Positions 1 to 11,190 of a DNA stretch of 64,000 nt are shown piece after piece (the stretch's first letter is position 1; each line of letters opens with the position of its first letter). Where the stretch lies: contig OY482866.1 in NCBI GenBank assembly GCA_960531495.1, positions 19,723,346 to 19,787,345 of the forward strand, read 5' to 3'. The notes below the pieces were generated by a model. The model had not been told where the DNA came from. It worked only from the letters and a program-made list of their open reading frames with translations, and searched no databases. The position numbers and the translations under genes were made by a program. Source of the DNA: Zeus faber (Eukaryota; Chordata; Actinopteri; Zeiformes; Zeidae).

Positions 1-558
1 TTAGAAGCCCCAACTTCATCTGCTTATTCTCCAACCACATCTTCTGCGTATCGACGGCTTGAGGCGTCGGCGTTCCGCATGCACACCTCGCTTCCGTGCT
101 TGTTACCACTTGACTGTGGCTGCCGCTGGACTGCGATCGATCCCCCCCCCCCCAGCTCCTCGCCGGCGCCGACCTCTGACCTCTCATCGTGGGGCGGGGG
201 GGCGACAGGGAAAAATAAGCAAACGGAGGAAACGAAGGTCTACCCAGCTCAGAGACGAGGGAGACCCACCGCTCTGGGCTTGAGGACTCCCACCGCCCCG
301 GGAATCCTGGGCCGCGATCTGTCGGGTGCGGCTGCGGGAGGAGTCGTGGTCGTCGTCGCCGTGGTGGTGGTCGTCCACGGGGGCGTGGTTCTGACGGCGT
401 TTTTGTCCGTTCTCATTTGGAAGGTATCCTGAGCCGGGACGGGAAAAATGGGAGCATTTGCGTCGTTCCATCGTCGTTTACCATGGGATGGAAGTAGTTG
501 TGCCTCTGTTGACGATGAGTCCTTCTTCCCCGGCCCCCCAGCTTATTGAGGGCGCATG

Positions 559-561
<3 letters not shown>

Positions 562-615
<54 letters not shown>
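562..615. repeat. (CA)n microsatellite
   Basis: Uninterrupted CA dinucleotide run of about 26 copies. The open frames across it (poly Thr-His on one strand, poly Cys-Val on the other) are artefacts of the repeat. The sequence before it (1-560) is moderately GC-rich and has no gene I can support. Confidence 0.95.
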
Positions 616-618
<3 letters not shown>

Positions 619-779
619 CCTATGCGTAGGGGCATCTTCAGTGGTGGCGATATTACTGGATCATTTTGGATATGTCATTATAGGCGATTTTTGTTTTTGA
701 AGGCTCTATGTTTTATTAAGTTAAGGTACTATGTTTACAAGATCGGTAACAAGTTCAGTAAGTAGGTCATTAATAAAGG

Positions 780-1312
780 TTTTCAAAATAGGAATTCATT
801 TATTCTATTCAGTTATCAGCATGGGTATTCAGTTGAGTTAATATTAATATGGGTAAGTTATGAAGTGACAGGAATGAAGCAATTGAGTTACTAGGATATA
901 AGTATCAGTAATGACGTTGTTAGGTTTTTAAGATGGCTATTAAGTCAAGTCATGAAGATCTATTTTAAGTGAAGTTTTTAAGATGGCATTAAGTTAAGTT
1001 ATTAGGATGGGTATACCGTTAATTTATAGTGATGGTATTAAGTTAATAATACCAATTATTACCAGTTATTAAATAATAATACCAGTTATTAAATGATCAT
1101 GTTATTAATATGGTATTAAGTTAAGTTATGAAATGATCATGTTATTAATATGGCATTAAGTTATTAAATGATCATGTTGTTAATATGGTATTAAGTTATG
1201 AAATGATCATGTTATTAATATGGTATTAAGTTAAGTTTCTGTGATGCTATTATATGAAGTTCTTCAGTTATTATGGTATAACGTTAGGTTATTATGTTAT
1301 TAAGATGGGTAT
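780..1312. repeat. Degenerate AT-rich tandem array, 35-40 bp unit
   Basis: The phrase ATGATCATGTTATTAATATG recurs at 1093, 1133, 1168 and 1203, giving spacings of 40, 35 and 35 bp. Looser copies built on TTAAGTTA and ATGGTATTAAG extend over the whole interval. The same vocabulary resumes after the LINE at about 4345-4400, so the array was split by that insertion. Confidence 0.8.
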
Positions 1313-1314
1313 TA

Positions 1315-1690
1315 TCACCCCATCCCCACCCTGCCTGCGGTGCACTACATACACACTCTCTGGACGGAGACAACGACGTGTCGCGTGTCTTCACTTTGTG
1401 CGCTTGCGTCCGTGTGGGACGTCGGGGAGTAAGTGCTCATTCCTGGGCGAGCACATCTCGGTGCATCGCCTGCTGGACAGCGCTGAGGGATGCACTTCCA
1501 CTCTACGGCTCTTGTACGATCTGTGCCAAGCCCGAAGCGGTCGGTAAAAAGGACGTGAACTTACTGGAACACAGCGACACTGAGACTCTCTGACACGGAG
1601 ACTCGCCGCGGCTTCAGAGTCTTCCGGCTCTAAATAAATACTTTGCCTTGAACGAGAGATCTTGTTTCGAGATTTGACGTATGAAATGTC
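1315..1690. other. Unassigned GC-richer segment before the LINE
   Basis: This segment breaks abruptly from the AT-rich array on its left and leads directly into the LINE body. It contains AATAAATACTTTGCC near 1632. It could be the LINE 5' untranslated region or the end of another retroelement. No reading frame here resembles a known protein. Confidence 0.4.
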
Positions 1691-1699
1691 GAGGGAATG

Positions 1700-4335
1700 G
1701 TCATGCAATGTTGGATACACAGAGATGGTTCATTTTACTTTTACTTACATCCGGTAACGTGCAACGTAACCCTGGTCCTGAGCTGCAGTGCAACCGGTCT
1801 ACGTACTGTTGATCTCAATGTCTGCAGCTTATCAAAAAAATGGATACGATCAAAATATGCAATATGGGTTAAATCAACATATGCGTACATCGTTGTAATA
1901 GCTGAAAATTGTCTGACAAAGTTAGTTATTAATGGAGATATGAACATGGATAGATACGATATTTATCATGCTGACGGACGACAGAAAGCGGGCAGTGTCG
2001 CTATTTCCATGAAATCAAAATTCTCAAAAGTCCACCGTAATCGCCTTGATTCTGACCAACGTTCCTCATAAAAGCCGTTTTTTGCAATGACCCAAGTGAC
2101 CGTCATGCTGTTGCTGCCATCAGGAACGCCGAGGTCCCTAAATTAAAACCCTGCACCAGTTTGCAAGAGGAATCCTAAACGTTTTAGTGAACGGGGGTTT
2201 TGCCATGATTTGTTTCATTTGAATTGGAGTAGAGCGAAGCCCTGACGCGCAGACAGCCTGGGCATTCTTTAATAAGGGCTTCACGCAAATCAGTACACAT
2301 GCCCCATTCAGGAGATAGAGAGTGAAGGGCGTGGCAACCCCCTGGTTTTCTTCTGAACGAGAAGACACTATTCATGAGCGTAACTTGGCTTGGGCTAAGG
2401 CAAAGGACAACGGCGCCAGGACAAGGACAACTAAGGAACAAAGGCTCCTCTTTTATTAAGGAAGCCAAATGAGAATATTCTTTGTCTGTCGCCGCGGAAA
2501 ATCTGAGTGATCCGAGGGGATTTTGGAAGACCGTTAAATCCCTTCCTTTGCGCAAAAACAATCACCCTGTACCTACCTTTTTTATGAAGGAGTCTGTTGC
2601 TGTTCATGACAACATGGAGATATTGAATTGTTTTAAATGGGAATTTTATATCTTCTGGCTCTCTGCAGGACTCTGCGAAACCCTGTGCTGACGTATATAT
2701 ATATACACACACGTATACATTAGTATATACACGTCAGTCTGCAAACTTTTGGGCCTTTCTTTGTGCAGGAAGTTCATAAAGTCCTGAAAAAAAACTTTAG
2801 ATCCTAGCAGACCAGGACCTGATCTTGTACTTTTTGAAATTGGCAGCTGATTTTGTAGCAGAGCCTCTTGCATATCTTTTTAACCTTACAGTGGAAAGAA
2901 GGAAATTCCTAGGATATGGAAATCTGCTTTGGTTCTCCCTTTAATAAAAGGGGGTGACCCAGCTACGTATCTTAAATAACTAGAGGTCAATATCTGATTT
3001 ATCAGCAGTGGCTAAAATTCTTGAAGCTCTCACGAGTGATCAACTAAAGGAGTTTATGTACACCAATGCCAGGTTATCAACTCAGCGATCAGGCTTTAGA
3101 AAACCAAGGTAGTACCATCAAAGCTGCACCGAAGGTGGTATGACATTTCTGATGCACTTGACACGAAGCAACACTGTCCGTCACTCCTGACTGATCTGCC
3201 CAAACCTTTCGACACAGTTGACTATGATGTTTTAAAATGTAAGACTCCTAAACTCTCAGGACGTTGGCAGCAAGCAGTCGCTTGGTTCTCAAGCTGCCTC
3301 AGTAACAGGTCTCAGCGCATTAGATACGACGGTCTATGTTCAAGTGTCGTATCCGTCTACGGGGGTGTACCACAGGCCTTTGTATTAGGGCCACCCTTAT
3401 TCACCATTTATAGAAATAATCTGAGTCAAAACTTGTCAGATGCAAATTAAATTTTTCATGCTGATGACACTGATGACACTATACTGCTCTGCACCAGCTC
3501 TTGTACAGGCCATTGAATACAAAATGCTTGTACTGTCCAGAATACCCTACTACTACCATACTTGCGCTGACATTCATTCTGTAGGTGCAGATAAGCCCAG
3601 ACCTATGTTGTTTACCTACTCTACTGTAAGAATAGGCCACGAAATATCACTTCGGTGGTCATTCTTGAGGGAAGTGAACATAGTTCAAATTAAGACTTGG
3701 ACCCCCCGAAAAGAGGTAAAAATCATCAGGTCAAAACATAGAGGGGGCGGTCAAAACAGTAATATAAACTTCTTACCTGTAATCGTAAACATTACCATAT
3801 ATTTATCATATTCTCGCCTGGATGAATCTTGTAATATGATTTCAGACACCCCTTAAGTGGACCGTACCATTACGCTGAGCATCGCTCTCCACAGCGGAGG
3901 GCGTGGTCCGCAGGTCAGATCACAGCCAACCTTTTTTAATTTATTTATTTTATTTTATTTATTTATTTAATTTTTTTTATTGTAGATTTATTTATTTTGC
4001 TCCGTTTTCTTATTGAATTAAAAAAAAACAAAGCCCCTTGTGCAGCCGTGCATAAGAGAACTTTCTCAGTCACTGTCCAGGACTTCTCTATGCTCTCTGT
4101 CCCAAATGCTCGTACGGAAATTGGAAAAAGGGGCATTTTGCGCATTCTGCACCTTCGGCTTGGAATAGGTTGCAGAATGACTCGAAACTCAATAAATTAA
4201 TCTCGTTAGATGCTTTCAAAATAAATGAAAGAATTAGAGGCCGATTCATTCAGATGTCAATGTTTGTGTGGCCAAGTCTCCCTTGAAATGGAGATTCTTA
4301 ATCTCAATGTGAGTCCCCTGGTTTAATAAAGGTTA
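1700..4335 (+). mobile_element. Decayed near full-length non-LTR retrotransposon (LINE)
   Basis: At 1729-1782 a hydrophobic run leads into SGNVQRNPGPE, a 2A-like motif found at the N-terminus of some CR1/L2/Rex-type LINE ORFs. An apurinic-type endonuclease region follows at about 1785-2065 (LRTVDLNVCSLSKKW, then INGDMNMDRYDIYHAD). The linker at about 2480-2690 contains RGFWKTVKSLPLRKN. Reverse transcriptase lies at about 2930-3480, with LSAVAKILEAL, PFDTVDYDVLK, AVAWFSSCLSNRSQRIRYDG, GGVPQ and the catalytic FHADDT. The C-terminal part LSVPNARTEIGKRG is near 4093. The 3' end, with CTCCCTTGAAATGGAGATTC and AATAAAGGTTAAA, finishes near 4335. The frame is broken by many stops and frame changes, and a TA/CA run sits at about 2694-2730, so it cannot make protein. 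Clade is uncertain (CR1/L2 or I-like). Confidence 0.85.
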
Positions 4336-4400
4336 AATTGATAAAGTTAGGTTATCATGATATTAACATGGGTAATAAGTTAAGTTATTTAGATAGGTAG
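4336..4400. repeat. Right remnant of the AT-rich array split by the LINE
   Basis: ATTAACATGGGTAATAAGTTAAGTTA matches the wording of the array at 780-1312 in shorter pieces, placing the LINE inside an older array. Confidence 0.6.
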
Positions 4401-5370
4401 AAGGCGACTCAGACATCACAGCACCTACTGTATATGCTTCCATCTCTATTTTCATTCTCATTTCTATGTGACTCAGTTCCACAGTCGTCACCTGAGAAAA
4501 ATGCATCTCAGTGGCTACAGCAGAAGTTCCCCAAAAGCTGCATCACAGTTCTCTCAGTCCTGTTTGTTCTCACCCACCGTCTTCCCCGCTGCGGCTCGCC
4601 ACGCCGATGACATTCCAGGAGTGCTACCTTGTCGGCGGTTTCCATGGCGATGCTAATGCACGACACATAATTAGCGGCCACGTACGGAGCTCAGCTGCTG
4701 GGGTGACGGCACCGAGGCCCGGCAGGAATGCGCAGCGGCAAAGAAGACGTCAGTTGGTCATCGGCCTTCACGGGTGATTCGAGAAAACACAAATAAAAAG
4801 TCGATAGACCGGCGCTAAAAGCATAATAGCGGCTTTACCTGGTCGTCATGGCGACGCCTCACTGGCTCAGGGCAAAGAACGACGCAGGGAGAGGGAGACT
4901 GCAGCCCCCTGGTATGAGCATGTGCTAATCAAACCTCAATGACTCAATAGAATACCTATTACCTAATACTGTATTATATCTAATAAGAATACCTGCTACT
5001 GAATACAATCATTCCTCCATACAAGCCCACCCGGTCCCGCCCACAGAAATGGCTGGGCCCAGCGGGGGTTTAAGAGAGTGACCGAGTAAGTCCCCCGTTA
5101 CCCTACAGACGGTGCTTTTTTAGTTTCATTCAACTTGGGAAGGGATGACAATAAATACATCTACAATAGAAACACAGAGTTTTTATTTTATTAACTGTTT
5201 TTATTATTTTTTATTCGCTCTGATCGGGCAGCGGAGCGGGGATCGAATGGGCCCTCCCCAAATCCCTCCATGGGCCCCTAGCGGCCGGGCCCCAGAAAGC
5301 CCTGAAGCCATGAAGTGGTACAAATTGTTGTTCTAAAACAATAATTCCGGGTAACGAAGCTGATGTTTGT
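4401..5370. other. Unique-looking flank, no gene seen
   Basis: Mixed-composition DNA with no conserved frame, RNA gene or recognisable mobile element. The short open frames at 4468-4777 have no recognisable content. Confidence 0.5.
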
Positions 5371-5379
5371 AATTGTTTT

Positions 5380-5505
5380 ACTGCGAGAATTCCACTTTCG
5401 AGGTGTCTTTGTTTTTTATGAGTTATGTTTTGATGTAACTTTGTCTGCTGCTTCCATGGCCTGGTCTCGCCCCTGGTAAAATAAAGGTTAAAAAACCCAA
5501 CACAA
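5380..5505 (+). mobile_element. LINE 3' end fragment
   Basis: TTTTGATGTAACTTTGTCTG, then GGCCTGGTCTC and a terminal AATAAAGGTTAA, resemble the 3' end of the LINE at 1700-4335. This is a 5'-truncated copy holding only the 3' untranslated tail. Confidence 0.6.
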
Positions 5506-5639
5506 AATTACATTCCAATAATCAATACCAATGCCCGCTCTTCCTCATGAGGTGGATGTTTATTAGTAGTGGCATAAAATCGACAAAATCACAATTAATT
5601 GCAAGATTGCACATCAATTTCTCCCGTAATCTGTTTGTT

Positions 5640-5792
5640 GTTGTATTTTACTACTGTATGTGATTTATTCTGTTTTATTTGATGTAAAGTGTGTTGGACC
5701 CTTAAAAGAGCTACACAAATTAAATAAAAATGTATTATTAGTTTTATTTTTATTATTATTATTATTACTATTATTATTAATAATTAATTCAT
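5640..5792 (+). mobile_element. Retroposon 3' tail with (ATT)n end
   Basis: A 3'-end-like segment (TGATGTAAAGTGTGTTGGAC, then AAATAAAAATGTATTATTA) runs into an ATT/TTA simple repeat, as in many fish L2-type LINE or LINE-tailed SINE copies. The body is missing. Confidence 0.5.
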
Positions 5793-6050
5793 TTGCAACT
5801 AAAATGTCTAGATAGTGCTAGCTCTAGTCTATAGGACTTTTTCAAAGACTGTGAAACAACTTTTTTTTTTACGCCACCTACAAATACCAAGATTGAGGGA
5901 CAAGAGAATAATGTCCAGGGAATAATATGTGAGTTCCCACCACAATGACAAGTAGCCACACTGAAAAATCACTTTCTACTCTGCTATGTCTATCGAACCC
6001 ATGTGCTTTGAGGAACTTTGATCAAACACATGAAGGAAAGATATATATTC

Positions 6051-6142
6051 AGATTTAGATATTTCCAAATTGATATGTAAAAAATATGACCTAAGAAATA
6101 AGACCATATTTGTTACATATCAATTTGGAAATATCCAAATCT
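6051..6142. repeat. 92-bp foldback with 38-bp arms
   Basis: The left arm 6051-6088 pairs with 6105-6142 over 38 bp with about two mismatches, leaving a 16-nt loop. Arm cores are TTTCCAAATTGATATG and its complement. No transposon-type GC-rich ends or clear target duplication flank it. It could be a miniature foldback element, a young inverted duplication or a precursor of a small RNA. Confidence 0.8.
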
Positions 6143-7046
6143 AAATAATATTCATTTATTTTTATTTCTTTTCTCTTTTTACTTGTTGTGGGAGTAGAGA
6201 ACAGAAACAACACCAATGTAAATTCTGTCCAAAAGAAAAACTAGAAAAAATACAAAACATGACATCTTCCCTTCATTGTTTTTGTAGAGAAGGGAAATAC
6301 TCCTCAAAATACATCACAGCGAGAATCTATGCGTTTTTTGTGGAAATTGACTTTCCGTCCATCTCACACAGATTCAGACGAGAACATCATTATCAATTTG
6401 GTCCCTGTGCGTCGGCGGGCGGGCCGAATGCTAACTGGGTTAGCTCAATGCATGGCTGCAGAGGGGTTCAACTAGCCGAGCTCCCTGGGAAATTTCCCCA
6501 AAAACTGGAGTAGTGCCTTAAAACGAGCAAAAGAACCGAGGATCTGACGCGCGGGCTACTCTCTCCTGAAGCTCCATTTTGTTTCGTCTGTGTTTTATTT
6601 TTATATTTGAGGAGAGGAGGTAAGGAACAGGTGTAGAAGATCAGAGCAGACCTGAGTTTTATCTCCTGTGTAGTTCCACATCGCCAGAGGCGCTCCCTCC
6701 TTCCCGGACCGGAGGAGGAGAAAGGGGGGTTTAAAAAAAAATAATAAAAGGGAAAAATCTGGACTTTTTTTTCCCCCATTTCTCTTTTTTCCCCAAAAAT
6801 CTCACACTTCATATAAAAGAACCATTCAAGAGTGTCCTGTATCTGCCGTTTCCCATTTGCTGGTGGTTGGGTCAGAAAGAACGAGTTGTGGTCAGAAAAC
6901 TGTGGACACGGAAAATGAGAGGAGGGGAAAACCGGATGTTTGAGGGGGGGGGGGGGGCATTGCGTTATGAACGGAATTCTGGGAAAACTGGCAATCTGAT
7001 GGATTTCCACTTTAATGTTTAATAAAGCTGAAGATGATTAAGAAAT
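6143..7046. other. 3' flank, no gene seen
   Basis: Mixed sequence with a G run near 6945-6957. The minus-strand open frame at 6468-7010 has low-complexity Phe/Pro-rich content and no domain I recognise. Confidence 0.45.
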
Positions 7047-7111
7047 AAATATATATATATATATATATATATTTATATTTTATATCACTTTATTTTTTTT
7101 ATTTTATCATT

Positions 7112-7150
<39 letters not shown>
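7047..7150. repeat. (TA)n and (AC)n microsatellites
   Basis: A TA run at about 7047-7072 is separated by T-rich sequence from an AC run at about 7121-7150. Confidence 0.9.
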
Positions 7151-7153
<3 letters not shown>

Positions 7154-7532
7154 TAGTTTTAGCCTGTTTGTTTCTATATCTATGTGTGTGTATCGAATTC
7201 ATTTTATTTCGAAATAAATTTCCCAGAATTCTATTCCGTAGTTCTAAAATGCGGTTCGATACCTGGCTTCAGTGCACACGAGCCCGTGTGAACTTGCCTT
7301 GGGACGCCGTCGGAGAAAAGCGCAAACATTTGAGTGCCACTGGCGGGAGCCTTTCAGTGGCAGCAACCGTGCCGTCCGGTCCGCGGATCCCGCGCGCCGA
7401 GCACGTTCTTCAGATCCAGACCCCCCCCAGAAAAACAAGACGCCGCGGACGTCGCCCGTCGCTTTGAATGACGGGCGGGGACCAGGTGAAGCGCCACGAG
7501 AAAGCAACAAAGCGGCGGGACGGGGGTGGCTT

Positions 7533-8719
7533 TTTATTTTTTTATCCCCCCCCCCCCCTTGACAGGAAAATGAGATTCATCCGGCGGAGCAAAGTGTCCA
7601 TTAGGCGTCGGAGACGGCGTCCACTCGGCTAAATGCCGAACGGGAGGGCGCAGGCGACGGCCGCTTTGTCCCCCGCGGGCTTCCATTAGCCGGGGCGTCC
7701 GCTCCGGAGGAAGACCGGCGGCGCCCGCCCCGCGTCCGGGAGCAGGCGCGGTAAATCAGCGCCTCGGATTGGAATGGAGGGTAAAAAACATTTGACCCGA
7801 GCGGCGGTGAAAACGGCCGGGCATTGAACCCGCCAGTCTGACGTAAGACGTTTTCTTGACATAAGTGCAGTTAAGACGCGGGCGGAGGCCACGCCCACCA
7901 AAGCCAAAGATTTAATCCCGACCTTCCCTTTGATCGGGGGAGGTGATGAGGCCAGATGGGAAAACAGTTTTGCAGACGTGAGTATTGTACGAAGAGCTGG
8001 AGCACCAGGGGGAAACGGGGCTCGCGCTCGCAAAACCCAATTCCGGTGCGTTGACGCGGACTAATAATCCTTGTGCCACCTTAGGTTCGAAAGACCGGAA
8101 GGATCCGAATCCTGCCGATAGGTCACTTTTTTGGATTTTTAAATATAATCGAACATTGAACATTTTTTTACGCTTTTTTTTTTTTTTGGACACATCGTTT
8201 TGTCATTCCGTTTGCAGCGAGGCTTCCGTCTTTTCACAGAGAATTACGCAGGGACACAAAATATGACCTGGGTGACTTTGCTTTCCCCGACCTCAACGCT
8301 ACGGTGGTGCGTCTTCTCTCAAGTACAAGGTGTCAGCATATTTGAAAATCAACTAAAATCCAGGTACACAGTAGCAGAACATTCACATTAACGTTGCATG
8401 ACTATAGCCCTGGCTGCCAGCTCAAACAAGAGCCCTGTTTTGTTGCTCGCTCGTCGCGTCGCGTCGCGTCGTCACCGGCGGCGGAAAAAGGTGAAGGTCG
8501 AGAACGGAGTCAATTTGGTGTCTTTGAAAAATAAATGTTTTATCACTAAACATGGAACTCACTTCGCTCACCCAGTCACTTCGCACCCGAGCGGTGGGAA
8601 TACTCGGCGCCGCCCGGGATCGAGTGCTGGTCAATCTGTGAGTCTCAAGGCCGGAGGCGGGGACGTGTGTCGGGCGCTGCGCTGTGAAAAGGCCCCGGGG
8701 CGCGGCGGGGGCCCGCCAC
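7533..8719 (-). other. abca7: Probable 3' UTR of the ABCA gene with candidate poly(A) signals
   Basis: Downstream of the stop at 8720-8722 (minus strand), the first canonical-type signals I see are ATTAAA at 7914-7909 and AATAAA at 7538-7533. They would give 3' UTRs of roughly 0.8 and 1.2 kb. No coding signal lies between. Which signal is used, if either, cannot be told from the sequence. Confidence 0.4.
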
Positions 8720-8845
8720 CTAAACCCTGTGCTCCTCTTGCGACGGCGTCAGCGACCGCCGGGCCGGCTCGTCCGAGGTGTCCACCGCGTTGTCGTGGGC
8801 CCCGGGGTCCCCGTCCTGCTGCTGCCTCGCGAAGTTCACGAAGAC
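8720..8845 (-). CDS. abca7: ABCA transporter, last coding exon (C-terminus and stop)
   Basis: Minus-strand exon read from 8845 after a CAG acceptor. It starts in phase 0 and encodes 41 residues plus TAG. It opens with VFVNFA, the conserved motif of the ABCA1/4/7 C-terminal region that in ABCA1 is needed for lipid efflux, followed by RQQQDGDP and an acidic/polar tail ending EEHRV. The tail shows neither the ABCA1 ending (ESYV, a PDZ ligand) nor the mammalian ABCA7 ending (ETVL). This argues against abca1a/abca1b and leaves the paralogue open. In the 549-residue joined fragment this is residues 509-549. The intron before it is 9.8 kb. Confidence 0.9.
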   Translation of the reverse strand, partial: VFVNFARQQQDGDPGAHDNAVDTSDEPARRSLTPSQEEHRV

Positions 8846-9777
8846 CTGGGGGGACCCGAAACAAGGGAGGCGGCTGTAAGTCCAGTGAGTCCCCGCCCAT
8901 TTTTCCTGAGGTCATAGGTCACATTTTTGGATTGGTCCATATTTTTGGGGTTTTGGTCAGTTCGAGTGGCGTGGCGAGAAGGCGACCTTGGAATGACCTC
9001 CTGGTCCCGCTGACACGTCATTTTCTAATTTGATTTTTACGTGTTTTGTGTTGTGTTTGTATCTGTGCACCCGGTTAAAATTCCAATTGAGTACGGAATG
9101 GATTTGGAATTCTGGGGCCTGATCGTAGAAATGAAATCCTACATTTTGTGCTCGTCCTAACAATCGGGAAACAAAAACGTATATTTTGCTATTACAGAAG
9201 CAAATCCTACATTTACGGCTGTGTCGTGACTTATCTCTGACCCCTAATCTTATCTTGGTTGTTCAAATCCGAACCCTGTTTCAAAGCGGTTGTTTAGAGA
9301 CCGTATCCATAGAAACGAACAGAAATAGTCGGCTGCCAATTTTCAGCAACTTCAGTCATGTCCAAAGGGTTTTGTCCCAAATACAGTCAGGAAACATGTT
9401 TCTGTAAACCCCAAAACAGGATTCGTGCAGGTATCAGAGTTCAATTCAATATTTTTCGAAAAACCATTTTAAGAGAAATTTCGACAAAATTTCAAAACAG
9501 ATTTTGGCACAAACCGTCCCCCAAGCTCTGGGTCCCAGCAGTGGACGTGAGCTTTTGTAACATCGGAAATGTTGACTCTGACGCAGAAGACCTTGCCTGA
9601 TTTTGACAAGAAGAAATATGTGCGTAAATAAAACCTGAGAAAATTACTAAATGAAGGCCTCGCACATTCACATGTTTGACCATCCGGTGACTTTGAAGGC
9701 CTAATATTAGAGAAAGAAAATGGAAAAGTCCTAAATGTTATCCTAAACTGACAAAAAAGGATTTTAGACTCTCTCCT

Positions 9778-9818
<41 letters not shown>

Positions 9819-10685
9819 TAAAATGTCTTGGTTTCAGCTGTGAACATGGCGAGGGAAATAAAAAAAATGTGATATATAAATATATATGTACATCTCAAAA
9901 ACTAAAGATCAGCTCCCCGTGTCCATTCATCCCTCGCGCCTGTTTTAAAGTCAGCGTAGACCCCCTCCACGGTGTCTCCCACAAAGCTCTCGTTTTTATC
10001 TTACACCGCGTTGTAAACAGAAAAAAAAAATACGTAGAATCGGGAATGCTTTTTGTTCTTTTTCTCTTTTCCCCTGTACGATGTGGCGAGACGCTTTTAC
10101 TCAAAATACCAAGGAGGGTATAAACCGGCGAAACGCAGCGCTTCTCCGCTTTAATATATTCTCTGATGCATTATAAAATAAGAATGAAAGCAAAAGTCGA
10201 AGCGCGGCACTGCGGCCGTCCCCCGCCTGCTCCATTAGCCAGTCCCTGTCGAGTGACTTGTTCCGAACAATCACTGTTGGTGAAGCAAATGGGCGCTGAT
10301 GCTAATAAACAATAAACGCGAGTCGACGTTGGGCCGCCGACAACTTTCACTTTTACTGTTTCAGCAAAACGGTAAAAAAGGAGAAAGAGCAACGCAATAA
10401 AGGTTCTTTATTGTTTCTATAAAAAAAAATAAAAATCAAAACAAAAAAACCCCTCTCTCGCCCCTTCCCAGGGGATTTTTATATTTATATATCACCAAGC
10501 TCCTTTTTACAGACGAAGCACAGGGATTGTCAGGGATCCCTTCCTTTTTAAAACACACTTTTAAATCAACTCAAAGAAATGAATTCACTTTCTAACTGAG
10601 ACTAAATGAACGAGATGGATTAATTCAACAGTTTGATGTAGTTACTTACTTCAGTATTATTTTAAATTGGAACTGGGCATTTATT
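8846..10685. other. Intron 12, 3' part: no gene seen
   Basis: Apart from a (GA)n run at about 9780-9814, this part of the intron has no recognised element. Short frames here lack conserved content. Confidence 0.5.
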
Positions 10686-10772
10686 TTCAATAGATGGATC
10701 GACAGACAGACAGATAGATACAGACTGACAGAGACAGACAGACAGATAGATATAGATACCGACAGACAGATT
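10686..10772. repeat. Degenerate GACA/GATA simple repeat
   Basis: Mixed GACA and GATA tetranucleotides. A shorter GACA run recurs at about 11047-11062, beyond the paired stem-loops. Confidence 0.85.
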
Positions 10773-10797
10773 GCGGTGTGGGGAGGGTGTGGTTTGA

Positions 10798-10882
10798 GCG
10801 GCCACACCTGTCCTGGGTCAGGGCCCAGGATCAGAGTGGCCGCACACCTGTCGCTCGTTGGTTGGTCCAACGAGCGACAGGT
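10798..10882. repeat. Two adjacent GC-rich stem-loops
   Basis: Stem 1 pairs GCGGCCAC (10798-10805) with GTGGCCGC (10836-10843) and, inside it, TCCTGGG (10811-10817) with CCCAGGA (10824-10830). Stem 2 pairs 10846-10861 with 10867-10882, a perfect 16-bp palindrome with a 5-nt loop. The two are 2 nt apart. No known RNA family or protein site is recognised. Confidence 0.85.
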
Positions 10883-11120
10883 AAAACCCCCGTCCCCACA
10901 CTCACACCCAGGGGAGAAGCCCCTGTCGCGACGCGTCTGCACCTGGGCTCTGCTGGGCTTGTTCCACCTAGCCCCCTCTCCACAACAAACGGGTGTGTCT
11001 GCTACCCCGTCGTCTGTGCCATGAGAACGCCGCTCAGATGAGCAACCGACAGACAGACAGACATAGAGGAAAGAAGACGGAAAGAAATCTACAACAAACC
11101 TCGACTGAAGATGATCAATA

Positions 11121-11190
11121 AATGGCCCATTGGTGTTTGAATAATTGTAAGTCGCTTTGCATAAAAGCGTCTGCTAAATGTAATGTAATT
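11121..11190 (+). mobile_element. SINE 3' tail fragment
   Basis: Contains TTGTAAGTCGCTTTGCATAA, then AAGCGTCTGCTAAATG and TAATGTAAT. It is the same tail as the fuller SINE at 28702-28915. The tRNA-derived head is absent, so it is a 5'-truncated copy. Confidence 0.75.

Noticed and set aside
1-60. Possible exon of a neighbouring gene at the left edge (minus frame KMWLENKQMKLGLL after a CAG)
   Set aside because: Too short, poor polypyrimidine tract, cut by the window edge, and I cannot match it to a family.
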